This document shows, piece by piece, positions 44,237 through 56,100 of a stretch of 64,000 nucleotides of DNA. Position numbers and translations under genes: made by a program. Origin of the DNA: Guillardia theta CCMP2712 (Eukaryota; Cryptophyceae; Pyrenomonadales; Geminigeraceae); NCBI RefSeq assembly GCF_000315625.1, contig NW_005434670.1, positions 621,282 to 685,281 on the forward strand, read 5' to 3'. How positions within the stretch are numbered: the stretch's first letter is position 1; the number at the start of each line of letters is the position of its first letter. The notes beneath the pieces were generated by a model. That model was not told the origin of the DNA. It did no database searches and worked only from the letters and a program-made list of their open reading frames with translations.

Positions 44237-45129
44237 TCAACGGATTGCCTCTTGTAAGCTCTTGTGCCTGCGGCTCTTTACGACCAACTCAGTTGACAAG
44301 GTTTCCCTCTCAGAATCAACCTTGTCGAAACAACAGTCAACATCCAAGCAAAGACAAACATTTTGTCATGTGCACCATATCCTTGTCGTCGATCGATTTT
44401 AGCAGCTCCTGATGCGACTTCTTCTGAGTTGTAGCAATCTTATTCTGGAGGCTCCTGATTCGCATCTTGATCTTCAAAGCCTTTTCTTTGAGTGCAGTAA
44501 TCTGCACGGGAGGTCGGCAAGTCATGAGATTTCTCCTTCATATCAAGATGTCGTACCTTCAAAGACGATTTCTGAACATCTTTGAGGTCCCGTGCAAACC
44601 CAGACTTGGCACCGAGGGCCTCCTTCTTAATACGAACTAAGTTCTTCTCAAGATCAGCAACTCGATCCAGGTCAGATCTAAAATTGTCATCATGCTATCA
44701 GTTCGAACTGAACGATGGAAACGACAGAGCTCAACTGCTCACCGAGCAATTGAAATGTCATCTGCAGCCCTCATACGAAGCAGGTGGGCTCTTGTTCGCT
44801 CTAATTTCGATCTGTAGTTTAAGCTGTCTTCCTTAATCCGAAGTCTTCGCATACCCTGTCAGTTCGAATTCCAACATCAGCACAGCTCCACCTAAACCGT
44901 TGAGGGAGTTTTCACTCACCTTCCCCCCAAGTTTGACTTGACTGTTACCAACTCTAGACGAACTAGCCAGGTCTTCGTTTGCTTGCAGAGACAAACTGCT
45001 CTCTTGAGCATTCCACATCTCTCCGCGGCTCATGAGAGCAGTTCTCTTCCTGTTCTCACCCGATGCGACTAATAAGACGATCCCTATCGCTATTGTCGCT
45101 CCCACCATAGCCGCGTAGCGCCAAGCCAT
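44237..45129 (-). CDS. N-terminally anchored coiled-coil protein
   Basis: Multi-exon minus-strand gene. The ATG at 45129 gives one hydrophobic segment (YAAMVGATIAIGIVLLVASG) followed by basic residues, a type II anchor. Exon 1 ends ...QVKLGGK at a GTGAGT donor; the next exons read MRRLRIKEDSLNYRSKLER, LDRVADLEKNLVRIKKEAL and LKEKALKIKMRIRSLQNKI with heptad spacing, then SERETLSTELVVKSRRHKSL. Stop is at 44237, or further left if one more intron is spliced. The coiled coil suggests a membrane-attached oligomer, but no family is recognised. It faces the MnSOD gene across a GC-rich island. Confidence 0.65.
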
Positions 45130-46409
45130 TTTTGCCAAGAGACGCCAATCCGTTACAGGGAATAGAATTCGTTACTGCCATCTTTCTGAGTCCGGAAAGC
45201 CTCTTCGACGGACTCCCGGAGCGGCGAGCCGCAGCCGCGGGCCCGGCCGCGGCCGCCCCGCCGGGCCCGGGGCGGCACAGGGCGGCGCCGGGCCTGGACT
45301 CCCGGCGTAGGCCGCTGCCCGGCACTCGGTGCCGTTCACCCGAATGATAGCCCTGAACTTATCGGAAGAGCGCAGTGACCCGGTCCGGCACAGCGGAACT
45401 TCGCCGAACTTCGGATCCGAGGGCATCCGCCGATCATCGAATGCATAGGCCCCCCGGCTTTCTTCCCATCAGCTTTCCGAGCCTGTCACAGTGGTGGGCA
45501 GGCTGGCCGGGATCATCGCTCGGCGAACAACTTGGCAAAGGAGATCCGGGATGCCACCGTCCCCCGCCGCTGACAGTGAGCGCTGGATGCCGGGCCTCCG
45601 AGGCTCGGCCCAGGCTATGCCTGTGAGTCAGCCCGTAACCGTGATTTGCCATCCGGAGCCGATCCGACTCAGCGGGACCGCGACCGCCGGACCATCAAAA
45701 CCCGGAGTCAAGTTCAACGGCGGCTAAGGCTTACGGTAACGCGGCGGGCCGCCGCCGGCCGCCGGCGGCCCGCCAGTGTCGGACCGGGCCGGCCCGGGCC
45801 TTACCGGTGGATTGGAGATGCCAGGGTGGGGGTGGGGAATGCTGGCGTGGGGGGTGGGTATCCAATATGGCTTGAAGGCTGGTAGCTCTGTGACCACAGG
45901 GTTGAGACAACGTCGCCTTTATGAGGCGCAAACTAAAAGGGGGGGTGGTCTGAATCCAAGGCGAGTGCCGTGTGTACATCTAGGGGTACTCTTGTGGCTT
46001 ATGAGTGGGTAGGGGTAGTAGAGTTTTCATCATGAGGTGGGGTGGGAATGTCCTTCTGGAAATCGGCGACATGAGAGCGCAACTGTGGCATGCAGGAGAG
46101 AACCGAAGGAGAAGGATAAGTGTGTGACAGAATGGCTGAGGAGGAACGTTGTGAACAGTCAAGATGAAACGTATGCATCAGAGTTTGCAGAAGAAACAGG
46201 CGATATCAGCAGCAAACAGACAGAGAAGGGGTGAAGAAAGTGAGGGGTGTAGACTAATTGTCTGTTGGGTGTTTTGAGGTATGTTGGCCCATCCGTGTGT
46301 TTGTTTATGGTAAGACAATCAGAAGATAGAAATCAATTTGAACGGCTTCTGTCTCAACCTCTCGTGTCAGCCTCTGGTTGGGTGGCTCACAATTGAATCA
46401 GGTTGCACT
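45130..46409. other. Intergenic region: GC-rich island, then GGGGT-rich tract
   Basis: 45190-45790 is a GC-rich island with GGAACTTCGCCGAACTTCGG, CCGGCC and GGGCCGG words. 45800-46060 is rich in GGGGTGGGG and GGGTAGGGGTAG words. 46060-46409 is the presumed MnSOD leader. An open frame at 46037-46234 (EKDKCVTEWLRRNVV) is protein-like but short and unsupported. Confidence 0.5.
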
Positions 46410-47336
46410 ATGTTCAGGCAAGGAAACAAACTCAGGTGTTTCATCATTCTCTTCTAATCACATCGAGCTCATCCTATCATAGCACAAGCATCTCCCGCTT
46501 GTCGACTCTCGCTTCGCGAGCAGCAGGCGTCAGGGCCAAGTCAACCCTCCCATCTTTGCCATACGATTTCGGTGCCCTCGAGCCAGTCGTCAACTCTGAG
46601 ATCATGACGCTGCACCATGGAAAGGTTTTTGCGCTGACTCGTGCCGATCCGTCATCGTGACATGCTTTCAGCACCATGCTACATACGTCAACAACCTCAA
46701 CGCCGCCTTGGAGAAAATGTCGGATGCCATGGTGGGCTAGTTGAGGTAGAGCGCTGGTTGATGACCGCGCGATGCAGGCCAAGCAGGACTATGCTACCAT
46801 GATTGCGTTGCAAGGAGCCATCCAGTTCAATGGAGGTGGTCACCTCAACCACTCCATCTTCTGGCAGAACTTGTGTCCGGTCAAGGACGTCGTCGCTCCC
46901 TCTGAGGCCAATCCCGAGTTGGCAAAGGCCATCGAGGGCCAGTGGGGCTCCCTCGACAACTTTAAGACAGAGTTCAATACCAAGACAGCGGCCATTCAAG
47001 GATCCGGCTGGGGTTGGCTGGGATACAACAAGCAGTCCAAGAAGCTCGAGATCGCCACGTGCGCGAACCAGGACCCTCTGGTCATGAAGGGACTGGTAGA
47101 GGATCAGCAATGCCGTGGGCTGGCCTGACGCCTCTTCCTCAGGTTCCCCTCCTCGGTATCGACGTGTGGGAGCACGCGTATTACTTGCAGTACAAGAACG
47201 CAAGACCTGAGTACTTGAAGCAGATCTGGCAGGTGGAGTTGTGTGATGTGCGCACTGCGTGCTCGGCCTGACCTCACGGCAGGTGGTGAACTGGAAGGAT
47301 GTAGCTGCCCGCTATGAAGCGGCCAAGAAGGCTTAG
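46410..47336 (+). CDS. Mitochondrial-type manganese superoxide dismutase
   Basis: Six exons (46410-46435, 46483-46624, 46672-46731, 46778-47095, 47143-47232, 47283-47336) join in phase to 229 residues. The N-terminus ([17 protein letters not shown]) looks like a mitochondrial presequence. The enzyme starts [13 protein letters not shown]. Metal ligands are visible: His in MTLHHGKHHATY, His in [11 protein letters not shown], and Asp and His in [11 protein letters not shown]. The Gln in [12 protein letters not shown] and the overall pattern fit the Mn type rather than the Fe type. The protein ends [14 protein letters not shown]. It converts superoxide to oxygen and hydrogen peroxide in the matrix. 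The first intron shows CTTCTAATCAC as branch site. Exon 1 encodes only eight residues and was chosen because it supplies the in-phase ATG. The stop lies 60 bases from the stop of the convergent formin gene. Confidence 0.95.
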
Positions 47337-47396
47337 AGGAGGAGGAGGGACGAGAGCTTCGATAGCAACACGTTCTATAAACCTGAATGTGCAAGA

Positions 47397-50300
47397 CTAC
47401 ATCGAGACATCCACAGAGGACAACCCCCCCGATCTGAAACTCGGCAGGAGGTTTCTCATGCGTTCTAGTCTCTGGTGCAGCTCGAAAGAGAGCGCAGCCT
47501 TGAACTCTGCGAACTGATCGTTGAGCTCGGAGACCTGGTGGAGGAGAGTCAGTGACCGGAGAGATGAATGTAGGCATCGGATACAGCATCGTTGACGTTG
47601 CTTCGATCCCTTCCCTTCCGATACTCGTCCTCCTAGTTTGAAGCTTGTGAGTGGAGGGGATGGGAGGGATGTTGGGAGGCAAGACAACACAGATGTTTGC
47701 TGGTGCAGCACGGGGAGGAGGGGAGGAGGGCAAGGAAGGGAAGGAGGAACGTTGCAGAGTTGTTCTACCAGCATCATCATCTCCGTGTCAAGGTCCTCAA
47801 CCTCTTCCTCTGCCGATCTGCTTGCGCCTGCACCTGCGTCACGAACGAGAAGCAGCAGAGGGCGGGGAAGGAGCGTCAGGGGACTAGATTACCTTTTCGT
47901 CCAGCTTTGGTTGAGATCTTCTTTCCACGCTTGAGAACGTTCCCAAACCAGGAGGAATCAAGGCTGACCTCCTCCTCCTCTTCCACGATCTCGCTGATGT
48001 CTGTGACAACAGCAGCCGCGCACACGGCAGCAGCAACATCATCTGACGATTTGGTGGACGGCATGAAGTGCGGAGAGCAAGGGGCAGAGGCATCAGTCCT
48101 CTTGAGCTCCCAGGCTTGCACAGCAGCCATGAAGGCGGAGCAGAAGGAAGCAAACTTGGCACAGAACTGCATCTGCGAGACCTTGGAGCTCTCACCATAC
48201 AGCTTCCTGGTCTCGAGAAAGAGAGAGTTCACTGCCTCCACATCCCCCACGATCGTTTGCAGCTTCTCCTTGGCTGCTTCGACGAACTCGGGAAGCCTGA
48301 CTGATAGAGGGTCGTCAGGAGCCGCCAGGGAGATCTCGTGCTCCATGGACGCCAGGCCTTGCCGGAGATGCGCCACGTGCTCGAGGACGAGGGGGAGGGA
48401 CACCTTGGTGCTGGGCTCCAGGTGTTTGAGCTCCGCCGCAAAGCTAAGGATGCTCTCTTGCCCGGAGGAAGCGAGCTGGGCCACCAGGTAGTCCAACAGG
48501 GTGCAGACTGTACCATCCTTGTCCACGTTGGACCGCATGTTCGAGACCTGCTCTAGAGCATCCAGGCGGAAGCCTCCGGCATTGCCCATGCTCGTCCCGA
48601 AGTTCATGAAGTTGCCGATGGCCAGCAGGTTCTCCAGCACCTGGTGCAGCCCCTTGCAGTCCTTGAGCTCGAGCAGGGCGAGGCGGAGGGTCGAGATGCC
48701 CGACGTTGCCTCCTGCCAACGATCCTCGAAGCTCTTGACGAACTCAAACACGCTCAGCCTCTCCCTGTACCTCGGGACTGAAAGGATCTCGAGGAAGAAG
48801 CGCTCGGCTATCCCGAGGTCTCGCGCATCTCCATCGAAGGCCCTCAGCATCTCCATCTCCTCGTCCGTCGGCACGTACTGCTTCAGTGACGCCACGTCAT
48901 CAAGGGTGAGCACGTCGGCATCGAGCTCGACCACAGCCTCGCGGATCTTGCGGAGGGAGCAGCGGAACTTGGAGAGCATGATGCCGATGTTCTGAGCTCG
49001 ACGGAGATCGAGGAGGGAATATCGCTGCCTGCTCTTCTTCCCATCCCCGTGCCCATTCCTCGCTGCCTCCGATGGCTCACCGTCAACCCCCGTCCTACTG
49101 GCTCGATGGAGGGACTTGTGCCGTTTCTTGATGCAGAAGAGAGTCTGGAGCCTGTCGGCATCGATGGCAGCAGAGGCGCTCGCTCGATACATCTCCTTGC
49201 TCTTCCTCCATACCGACTGCTCGCACTCGTGCAGCGGCAGCTTGCTCCAGTGGAAGGGTTTCATCGTCACGCTGGGCGCGGGTCCCTCATACTCTCGGGA
49301 TGCTTGTAGATGCTTCCCCATGTTCGCAGCATGCGGGTCGGACATAGGGGGAGGGGGAGGGGGAGGAGGAAGACTTGACGGAGCACCTGGTAGTGGAGGG
49401 GGAGGGAGGGGGAGGAGGAGGAGCACCGAGAAGAGGGGGAGGAGGTGGTGGCGGTGGTGGAGGGGGAGGAATATTGTTCAGCGAGCCAGGAGGAGGAGGA
49501 GGAGGGGGAGGAGGAGGAGGTGGTGGTGGTGCATCCGATGGCGGCAAACCAGCAGAATCTTGCGGGGGCTCCTCGCCTGCCACATTGCTCTTTTGATTGA
49601 TGTCGCTGCAATCTGTGCCTGGGCGTGAGAACCACAAAGAGCTCAGCGGCAACTTCACCTGCTCCCTCCTGCTCCCAACCCTGAGCAGCCCCAGGCTCTC
49701 CCTCCTGCTCGCCTCTCGATCCTCTGTAACAGAACTCCTCTGCAAAGCAGATCTTGTCAAGGGATGCCTTCTCGGGGCTCAAGGAATCAACAGCTGGAGG
49801 AAAAGAAGCAGAAGGGGGGGAGGGGGAGGGGGGGGGGGGGAAGGCGCCACAGTACGTCAGGATGAGGGAGGAGGTCGTGGTACGGACATCTCGTGAACTT
49901 CACCTTCCAGCGCTCTCCGAGGACCGACGAGGGCGGATGCTGGCACTGTGCTCGACTGCGAAAGAATCTCGTCGCCCTCCCCACTCGCTGCGTCCATTCC
50001 GGCAGCATGCGACGAGCTCCCTTCTTCCTCGATCCTCAGGCAGCCAACAGAGTCAGGAGAAGCGCCAAGCTGGCCCTCATAGTCCGCCATCTTCTGCTGG
50101 AGCTGCAGCCAGCTGACAGGCTCCAGGTTGGAGGAGGAAGGTATTGGCCGAGCGGAGGCAGAGGAAGAGCTGCCAAAGGTCGAGGAGTGGGTATGGCCCA
50201 GGGGCAGAGCAAGAGACTCGATCGTCGACTCGATCCTCTGGAATATGCTCCCCATGGATGCTGTCGCGCTGCCCAACAGATCTTGCGGATCGAACCGCAC

Positions 50301-51990
50301 TCGAGAAAGCTCCTCGTCCTCCTCCTCTTCGACCTCAGCCCGCACAGAGCCGCCGTCCCGCTCCGCACTATGATCCTCGCCAGCGGTCTCCGTGCCTCCC
50401 TTGTCTCTCGGGGATTCACAGGTCACTTTCTTCCTCCGAATCAACAAGTTGGCCTTGTTGAGGATGGAAAGAAGGTTGTAGCGCTCATCCCTCCTGATCT
50501 CCTTCATGACCAGGCTCCTCCAGTGCAGCAGCTTGCTGCTCGTCTCCTCCCCTTCCCCGTCCCCGAGGCTCTTGGGCTCGTCCCCTTGAGAGGCTCTCCT
50601 CCTGGAACGACGCTTCCTCCTCGACCTCTCTGCCTTCAGTCGCTCCGCAACCGCAACCAGCTCCTCCATCTCCCGCGTCGTTGAGCTCAAGAAGCTAATC
50701 AGCTCCTGCAACCGTTCACGTCACATCTTTTCCCGTCTACCCCTCCTCTCATCCAGTATACGACCCCTCCACTCATGTCTCTCCTCCGAATCCCTCCCGC
50801 TCTAAAAACAAGGTGGTCCTCTTACCTCTTGTCTCGCCTCTGCCCTCGTGCGCGGAGCTCCTGTCTCCTGCTCATTCAGCTTCGTCCAGAGGACTACCTG
50901 AGGAAGGGGCCTCGACAACGTGGGAGCAGGGCAAGAAGGGAGTGTCGGGCGGATTGTAGCGGACGGGTGCTTCACAGTCTTGTGCGGAGAGCTGGAGGCA
51001 GACAATACGACTTTTGCTCCACATCTTCTTTCCGTCTCCCCTTCCCCTTCATCCTGCCCTTCGTGCAGCATCCTGCTGACGTCAGCGTGCCGAGCGGCAG
51101 GAAGAATGCGATGAATGGCGAGAGGAGGCACGAAAGGATGTCCGTTGGCCTGAAATTACCGTCATGACATGCTGCATGCCTCCTCCCCAATGACAGACAT
51201 TCCCCATATGGGACAAGAACTTATGAAAGCTTACCGCTTTCATAAGTTCTTCAGTGGCATGTTGCGTATCGAGAAACGTGTCTTGCTGGTCGGACTCCAC
51301 CGGGCCTCCGGCTTCTACGCTAAAATCGCGTCCGTCGCCCTGCCGGTCCAGCTCAGCAGGGGTGAGGCGGGAGCGACTCCTCCACCTCTTGCGGCAAGGG
51401 GGCGCGACATCGTTCGCCTCGATCAACAGCTTTGTAGGATGGAGCAGGTTCGTCATCCAGCTCGTGCGAGGAGAACTTGGCGCTGAACCAGCCGCGTCAT
51501 TCACCCCCGACCAGTCACAAGGAAGGCAACGGCACCTGACAAACGACTGCAGCTTCTGGAAGACTTCGCACTCAGTGACCCACCTGAAGTCACAAGCTCA
51601 GTTCATCCTCGTTCGACCTGACTTGCCTCGGGTACATGAGTTTGCTATCCGTGTAGGCGACAAGAGACAGACTGTACTGACTCGCCGACCTTCAATTCTG
51701 TCATTCCGTCCCTCCAACCATCATCGTCGTCACCTCGCCCGCGGGGACGCCAGGATGGTTTGAACCCGAGGGTCCTGATCGTACTTTGAATTCTCAAGGC
51801 GACTACGAACCACCCACCTGAGCTCTTTCGCACACCCATGAAGTAATCTTGTACAGCGTCTTGCCTCCCCTTCCTCCACGAGCCCATTCAAAGGTTTTGC
51901 CTGTATCACACAGGTCAGCCAGCGGCAGCAGATTGTCAGACAAAGTACCTCCCAAGACGATGAGAGCATCGATTGTTATCTTCAGCGGCC
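47397..51990 (-). CDS. Formin (FH1-FH2 actin nucleator)
   Basis: Multi-exon minus-strand gene. The FH2 domain is unbroken (about 49320-47895): MKPFHWSKL start, then RRAQNIGIMLSKFRCSL, VEFVKSF-like FEFVKSFEDR, LLAIGNFMNFGTSMGNAGGF (the conserved GN-x-MN-x-G...GF core) and LDYLVAQL. FH1 is a poly-Pro array (about 49550-49340) interrupted by a 40-bp intron. C-terminal exons are EEEVEDLDTEMMMLVEQLC and VSELNDQFAEFKAALSFEL, ending at 47397. N-terminal exons reach at least 50711 (MEELVAVAERLKAERSRRK) and 50890. Probable further exons lie at 51500-51250 (SWMTNLLHPTKLLIEANDV) and 51980-51830 (KITIDALIVLGGTLSDNLLP). The last resemble a beta-rich domain, possibly a C2-like fold as in class II plant formins, but this is a guess. 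Formins nucleate and elongate unbranched actin filaments. The start is unresolved. Confidence 0.88.
51215..51251. promoter_or_regulatory. Perfect 16-bp hairpin with splice donor in its loop
   Basis: On the minus (sense) strand AAGAACTTATGAAAGC is followed by the loop GGTAA and then by the exact inverted copy GCTTTCATAAGTTCTT. The donor G|GTAAGC of a predicted formin intron lies in the 5-base loop: the exon reads ...EELMKA and ends at GCG, phase 0. Pairing could hide or present the donor and so control splicing, but this is inference. Confidence 0.7.
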
Positions 51991-52093
51991 CCTGCTACTA
52001 TCTTTCAGACTTTCAAAGTCATACCATTCTCTCAGACATACAGCAAGATCTTGCTCTCTGCAGGAATGTTGAATTTCATCGTCATCGTCTTCT

Positions 52094-52483
52094 GTGTTCT
52101 TATGTCAAACAACCCAGATGCTCTCCCGACAGAGACATTCACCTGAGTCGATGGACATTTTGCTTTTCTTCTCTAACAATCAAGTGGTTCAGTCAGTTGC
52201 ACCAATAAGGGACGAACCATCTGCGCCGAACATTCACTTGTTATTACAACGTGAAAGTATTGAAATTCCAACAAACAGATCAAGAGGTGAGGGCCAGCAT
52301 ACAAAAGTCGAAAATGGACTCGTCTATACAAGAACTCATCGGTCTGAAGATCTAAAGAGCTACCAGACATCCCCCACCCCTTCAGTGACCAAATCTGCGA
52401 CGAAGAATCTGACGAAACCGATCCAACACAACATAAATGAGAGGCCAGTCACCCAGGGTAAAAAGAGGATAAAATTTGATTGA
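52094..52483 (+). CDS. Possible terminal exon of an unidentified plus-strand gene
   Basis: An open frame with protein-like, AT-richer codon use ends ...NINERPVTQGKKRIKFD at 52483. It is hydrophilic with many Ser/Thr/Lys (EDLKSYQTSPTPSVTKSATK). No ATG-led upstream exon or domain is recognised, and 5' exons of the formin on the other strand come close. It may be a small gene, a terminal exon or chance. Confidence 0.3.
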   Translation: MFLCQTTQMLSRQRHSPESMDILLFFSNNQVVQSVAPIRDEPSAPNIHLLLQRESIEIPTNRSRGEGQHTKVENGLVYTRTHRSEDLKSYQTSPTPSVTKSATKNLTKPIQHNINERPVTQGKKRIKFD

Positions 52484-53184
52484 AGCATGTTGATGATGGA
52501 TCTAAAATCAGACACGTTTCATCGTAGAAAAAATGGTTGTCAAAAATTGGTGCGCAGTGGCCTACAATGTATTGCGTCACAGTGATTATGACGGAGATGC
52601 GTTGGTGATACTGATACAGAAAGGGATATGGTACAATAGTGCATGGTGTTGGGCTCAGCGTCGAGAAGGATGATGGAAGGATGGGTAGAGTCAGAAGATG
52701 GTGTGAAGAGAAGTGAGGGAGATGGTGTGTTCATCGTTCGCCGTCTCTCCTTCATGGCTGCCGGCGCTGCAGCCAGTTCTCCCCTGCCATGAAGGTTCAA
52801 AATGATACGGTGAGAGTTGAGTAAAAAAAAGGGGACCCGATCTTGTATTTTTAATTTTACACGGATAAAAAGAATACGGAATTGTGACGTGAGTGACCCC
52901 TCCCGAGCACTTCATTAGTACCGGTACCACTGGTGGGAATCTTTTGTTTTTTTTACGGATTCGCTCGAGTTCCCCTTCTGACTCTTTTTTTGTTCCACCC
53001 GGCCCTCATTTCTTTTTTTCTTTTACAGGTTGTCATGACAGCAGCCTGATGATCTGAAAAGCGCAGCGATCAACATGCCGGAGGGAGCGCCGGCAATGAG
53101 CGTTACCTGCTGCCTCTTCTCGCTCTGCGGGAACAAGGAGACCACGAGAGCCTCGACCTCGACGTTCCTTTGCGACATGCTAAC
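52484..53184. other. Gene-free stretch
   Basis: AT-rich with poly-T runs (52948-52960, 52984-52996, 53011-53023), GTAAAAAAAAGGGG at 52823-52836 and a GATGG-rich part at 52670-52720. It lies beyond the 3' end of the ZW10-like gene. No convincing coding frame or RNA gene. Confidence 0.4.
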
Positions 53185-56100
53185 TCAAAGATACTGCCTG
53201 CAACAGTCGAGAAAGGCTACCTGAACATAGTCAAGGCCTCGGATTCCACCAGGTTGAGAAATTCTTCCACAGTCATCCCTTGGTGAAGTCAGTCAAGTTC
53301 ATCAGTCGAAGGACATCGAGAGTACCGAGCAGGTCCAACAGCATCGAGAACTTGGGCTGGGAGGGAACAAACGCCCTGTGAGAGTGATCAGCAGCACAAT
53401 CAGACGAGGGGCTCGAGGACAGCACTTCAAAGCGGATCTTGAAAGACTGGTAGCGCCAATCTGTATGCGGTGTCATGCAGGAAATGCCTCCATGTACCTC
53501 CTGACCTTGAGGAGATGATCGACCTTCGCAGCAGTCAAGACCTCCTGCAGCTCCTGCACCTGCAATTTGTCAAAGGAGGAGGAAAGAGGCGAGCGGCTTA
53601 CCTTGTCCTGCGCGATGTCTTGAATGGAGAGGACGAAGCGAAGGAGGGCGTTGTAATAGTGGTTCAAGATGCAGCCAACGACCCGCCTGTAGAGTCCGAC
53701 GGGTAGAGCTGGCTGAGCATCTGCTAGCATTCAGTGAAGTTCCTAGAGCAAGAAACAAGGACCGGGAGATCCTGGCCACAGTACGGACAGAGACAAGGAC
53801 GATATCTGAAAACCTGTAAGCAAAGGAAACGATGAAACACGTTGACCTGGTGCTTGATCCGCTCGCAGGACGTTTGCAGGTGTTGCAGAACTTCATCATC
53901 CAGGCTGGACAGCAATAAATCATCGGTCCCAACAGTAGTCGCCCACCTACCTTCGGAACAGCTTCTCTGTTTCAAAGAGTTCGCATTCAATCATCTTGAA
54001 TTGCTTTGTAGCAATCTTATCAAGATATCTGCAGCTCAAATCACCCTATCGGTTACATATTCTGCCAGGATCTACTTCGCAGCTTGTGCTCGTATCTTCC
54101 ATATCAGATCAAAGAAAGAGAGGTCGGCGACTTGACAGCCGTTTCCAGTCTTGGACAAGACCGTCCTCCACGATGGCTGTGGAATATTTTCGTTAGAAAA
54201 GTTTCTGTTACCAACGTCGCGATCACTTGTAGCAAGGCGATGGCGTTTGCGATGTACATGGCTGTTCGGGAAGTGTCAGTTGTGACCAGGTTGAGCCCCT
54301 TCAACCTACCATCGTTATGGAAACCGACTGCTAGGATGTCCAGTTGCTCCACCTAGTCTAATCTGAGCAACTCATCTCTGAATCGGACGAGCTTCACCTT
54401 CTCCGAGAAGAGTTGCTCAGTTATAGCGAGATAAAGCTCGACTACGTCCCTGCTGGTCTAGCATGGCACGTGATTCAGTCCATGAATCATGCTGCCAAGC
54501 TTGACCTGAAGCAGCGCTTGTGCAAGGCCTGGAACATACTCCCCGCCCTCTTGATTCTTGGTGACCTCAGAACTGCAGGCCTCGTGAGCTTCTCTCAGAA
54601 TTTCCTGCGAGGAAAGTGAGCGACGAAGTCAAAGGTTATTGACAGGGAACATGTAGGACAGCGAGGACATCGATAGAGCTGGACGTGACTTGACACGCGG
54701 GGAAACCACAGTCAGCAGCCTCCAACTCTTTTATGCTGCCGTCAGTCAGAGCTGGATCCTTTGACGTCACAGCTTTCTTCTTCGACGCCTCCAGATCCTC
54801 CTTGCAAGGCTGTCCAAGCACTCTCATGCTCGCAACGAGATCATGCGTCTGGCAGAGACGATTTTTGAGGTTGGCGCGGGTCTGATGAGAAAGAATGAGG
54901 TGAAGAAATTAGCATCACAGAGGATTTAGCCGGGAAAAGGAAGGAGTTAACGAATAAAGGAGAAGTCGGACCGACTCAAACCATTACCTGCTCCACATGT
55001 GCAAGTTGACGCTTCTTGATGAACAACTCAGGGACGGATGAGATTGTTCTGTCAAAGACTGAAGGGTCGATGCTATCTAACCCTTGAATGCTCCCTTTCT
55101 TGTTTGCTTTGACATGCTGCATGAAGTCGCGACTGCAAGACTGGACAAGTTCAAAGTGTTTCTGCAGTCAGACATCATTCCATGAGATCCCAGTGACACG
55201 ATCAACATCACGATCAACCTTGAAGTTTCCAGACTCAACGGGAAATCCGAACATCAAGTTTGAAGAGAGCTTGCTTTCAAAAAGCATCCACATCCTTTCG
55301 GCTGCGAGCTTTTGCCAGTCTTGCTTGAATGCTTGTTTCGAATCCAGCAACCCGACGTCGAAGACCTCAAAAAAATAAGTCACACTCTTTCAGCCAGGAC
55401 AAAGCAAATTCAATTACAAACGTCAGAGCGAACTGCAGTGCCATTTCAGACTCCACAAACTTCGAGCGGACGTCTTTGACTTCCTCTTCGCTCGTGCTAT
55501 GAGTGAGAATCAGCCTAGTCGTCCTCCTACCAGAACCCTCTCCCTTCCCTCCAGACTCCTTCATGATCTCTGACTCTACTGAGATCGCACCCTTGCCTTC
55601 AAATACCGGGGAGAAGAAGTTCTCGAGACCCTGAAGAACGAGCTCGAACTGCTCCCTACCACCTCCCACCTTGGTTACCCTTCCTCCGGACTCGTCCTCA
55701 TACGCATCCAGCATCTCCAACGCATCGATAGCGAAGCAGATGCCACTGCCGGCTTTCAAGAGGATCGGGACTAGTTCTTTCTTCTTCAGGGAGAGTAAAG
55801 CTTCGTTGGGCAAGCCTCCATGGCACATCCTCATCTCCGACTTGTCAAAAACAACGTTGTTGGCAATGTACGCCCGCAAAACAGCCCGGAGTTTCTTGGC
55901 TATTTCCCTCAGCACAGGATTCACCACCTTCACTACATTCGGTGTCTTGCCTTGCAGTCTTGGCAGCCCATCAAGATATGTCTTAACACCGAGAAGTTCA
56001 ACGGCGAGTGAACGCAAAGACTTGGCATCGTCTCGTCCTTCCTCCAGTTCAGCTTGAAACGTCTCACAAAACGTGTATATAGAAAGAATCCTCTCAAGCC

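Noticed and set aside
46037-46234. 65-codon plus-strand frame upstream of MnSOD
   Set aside because: Part looks protein-like, but there is no domain, and it begins in the GGGGT-rich tract; probably leader or chance.
49116-49628. Gly/Arg-rich plus-strand frame
   Set aside because: It is the complement of the formin poly-proline FH1 region.
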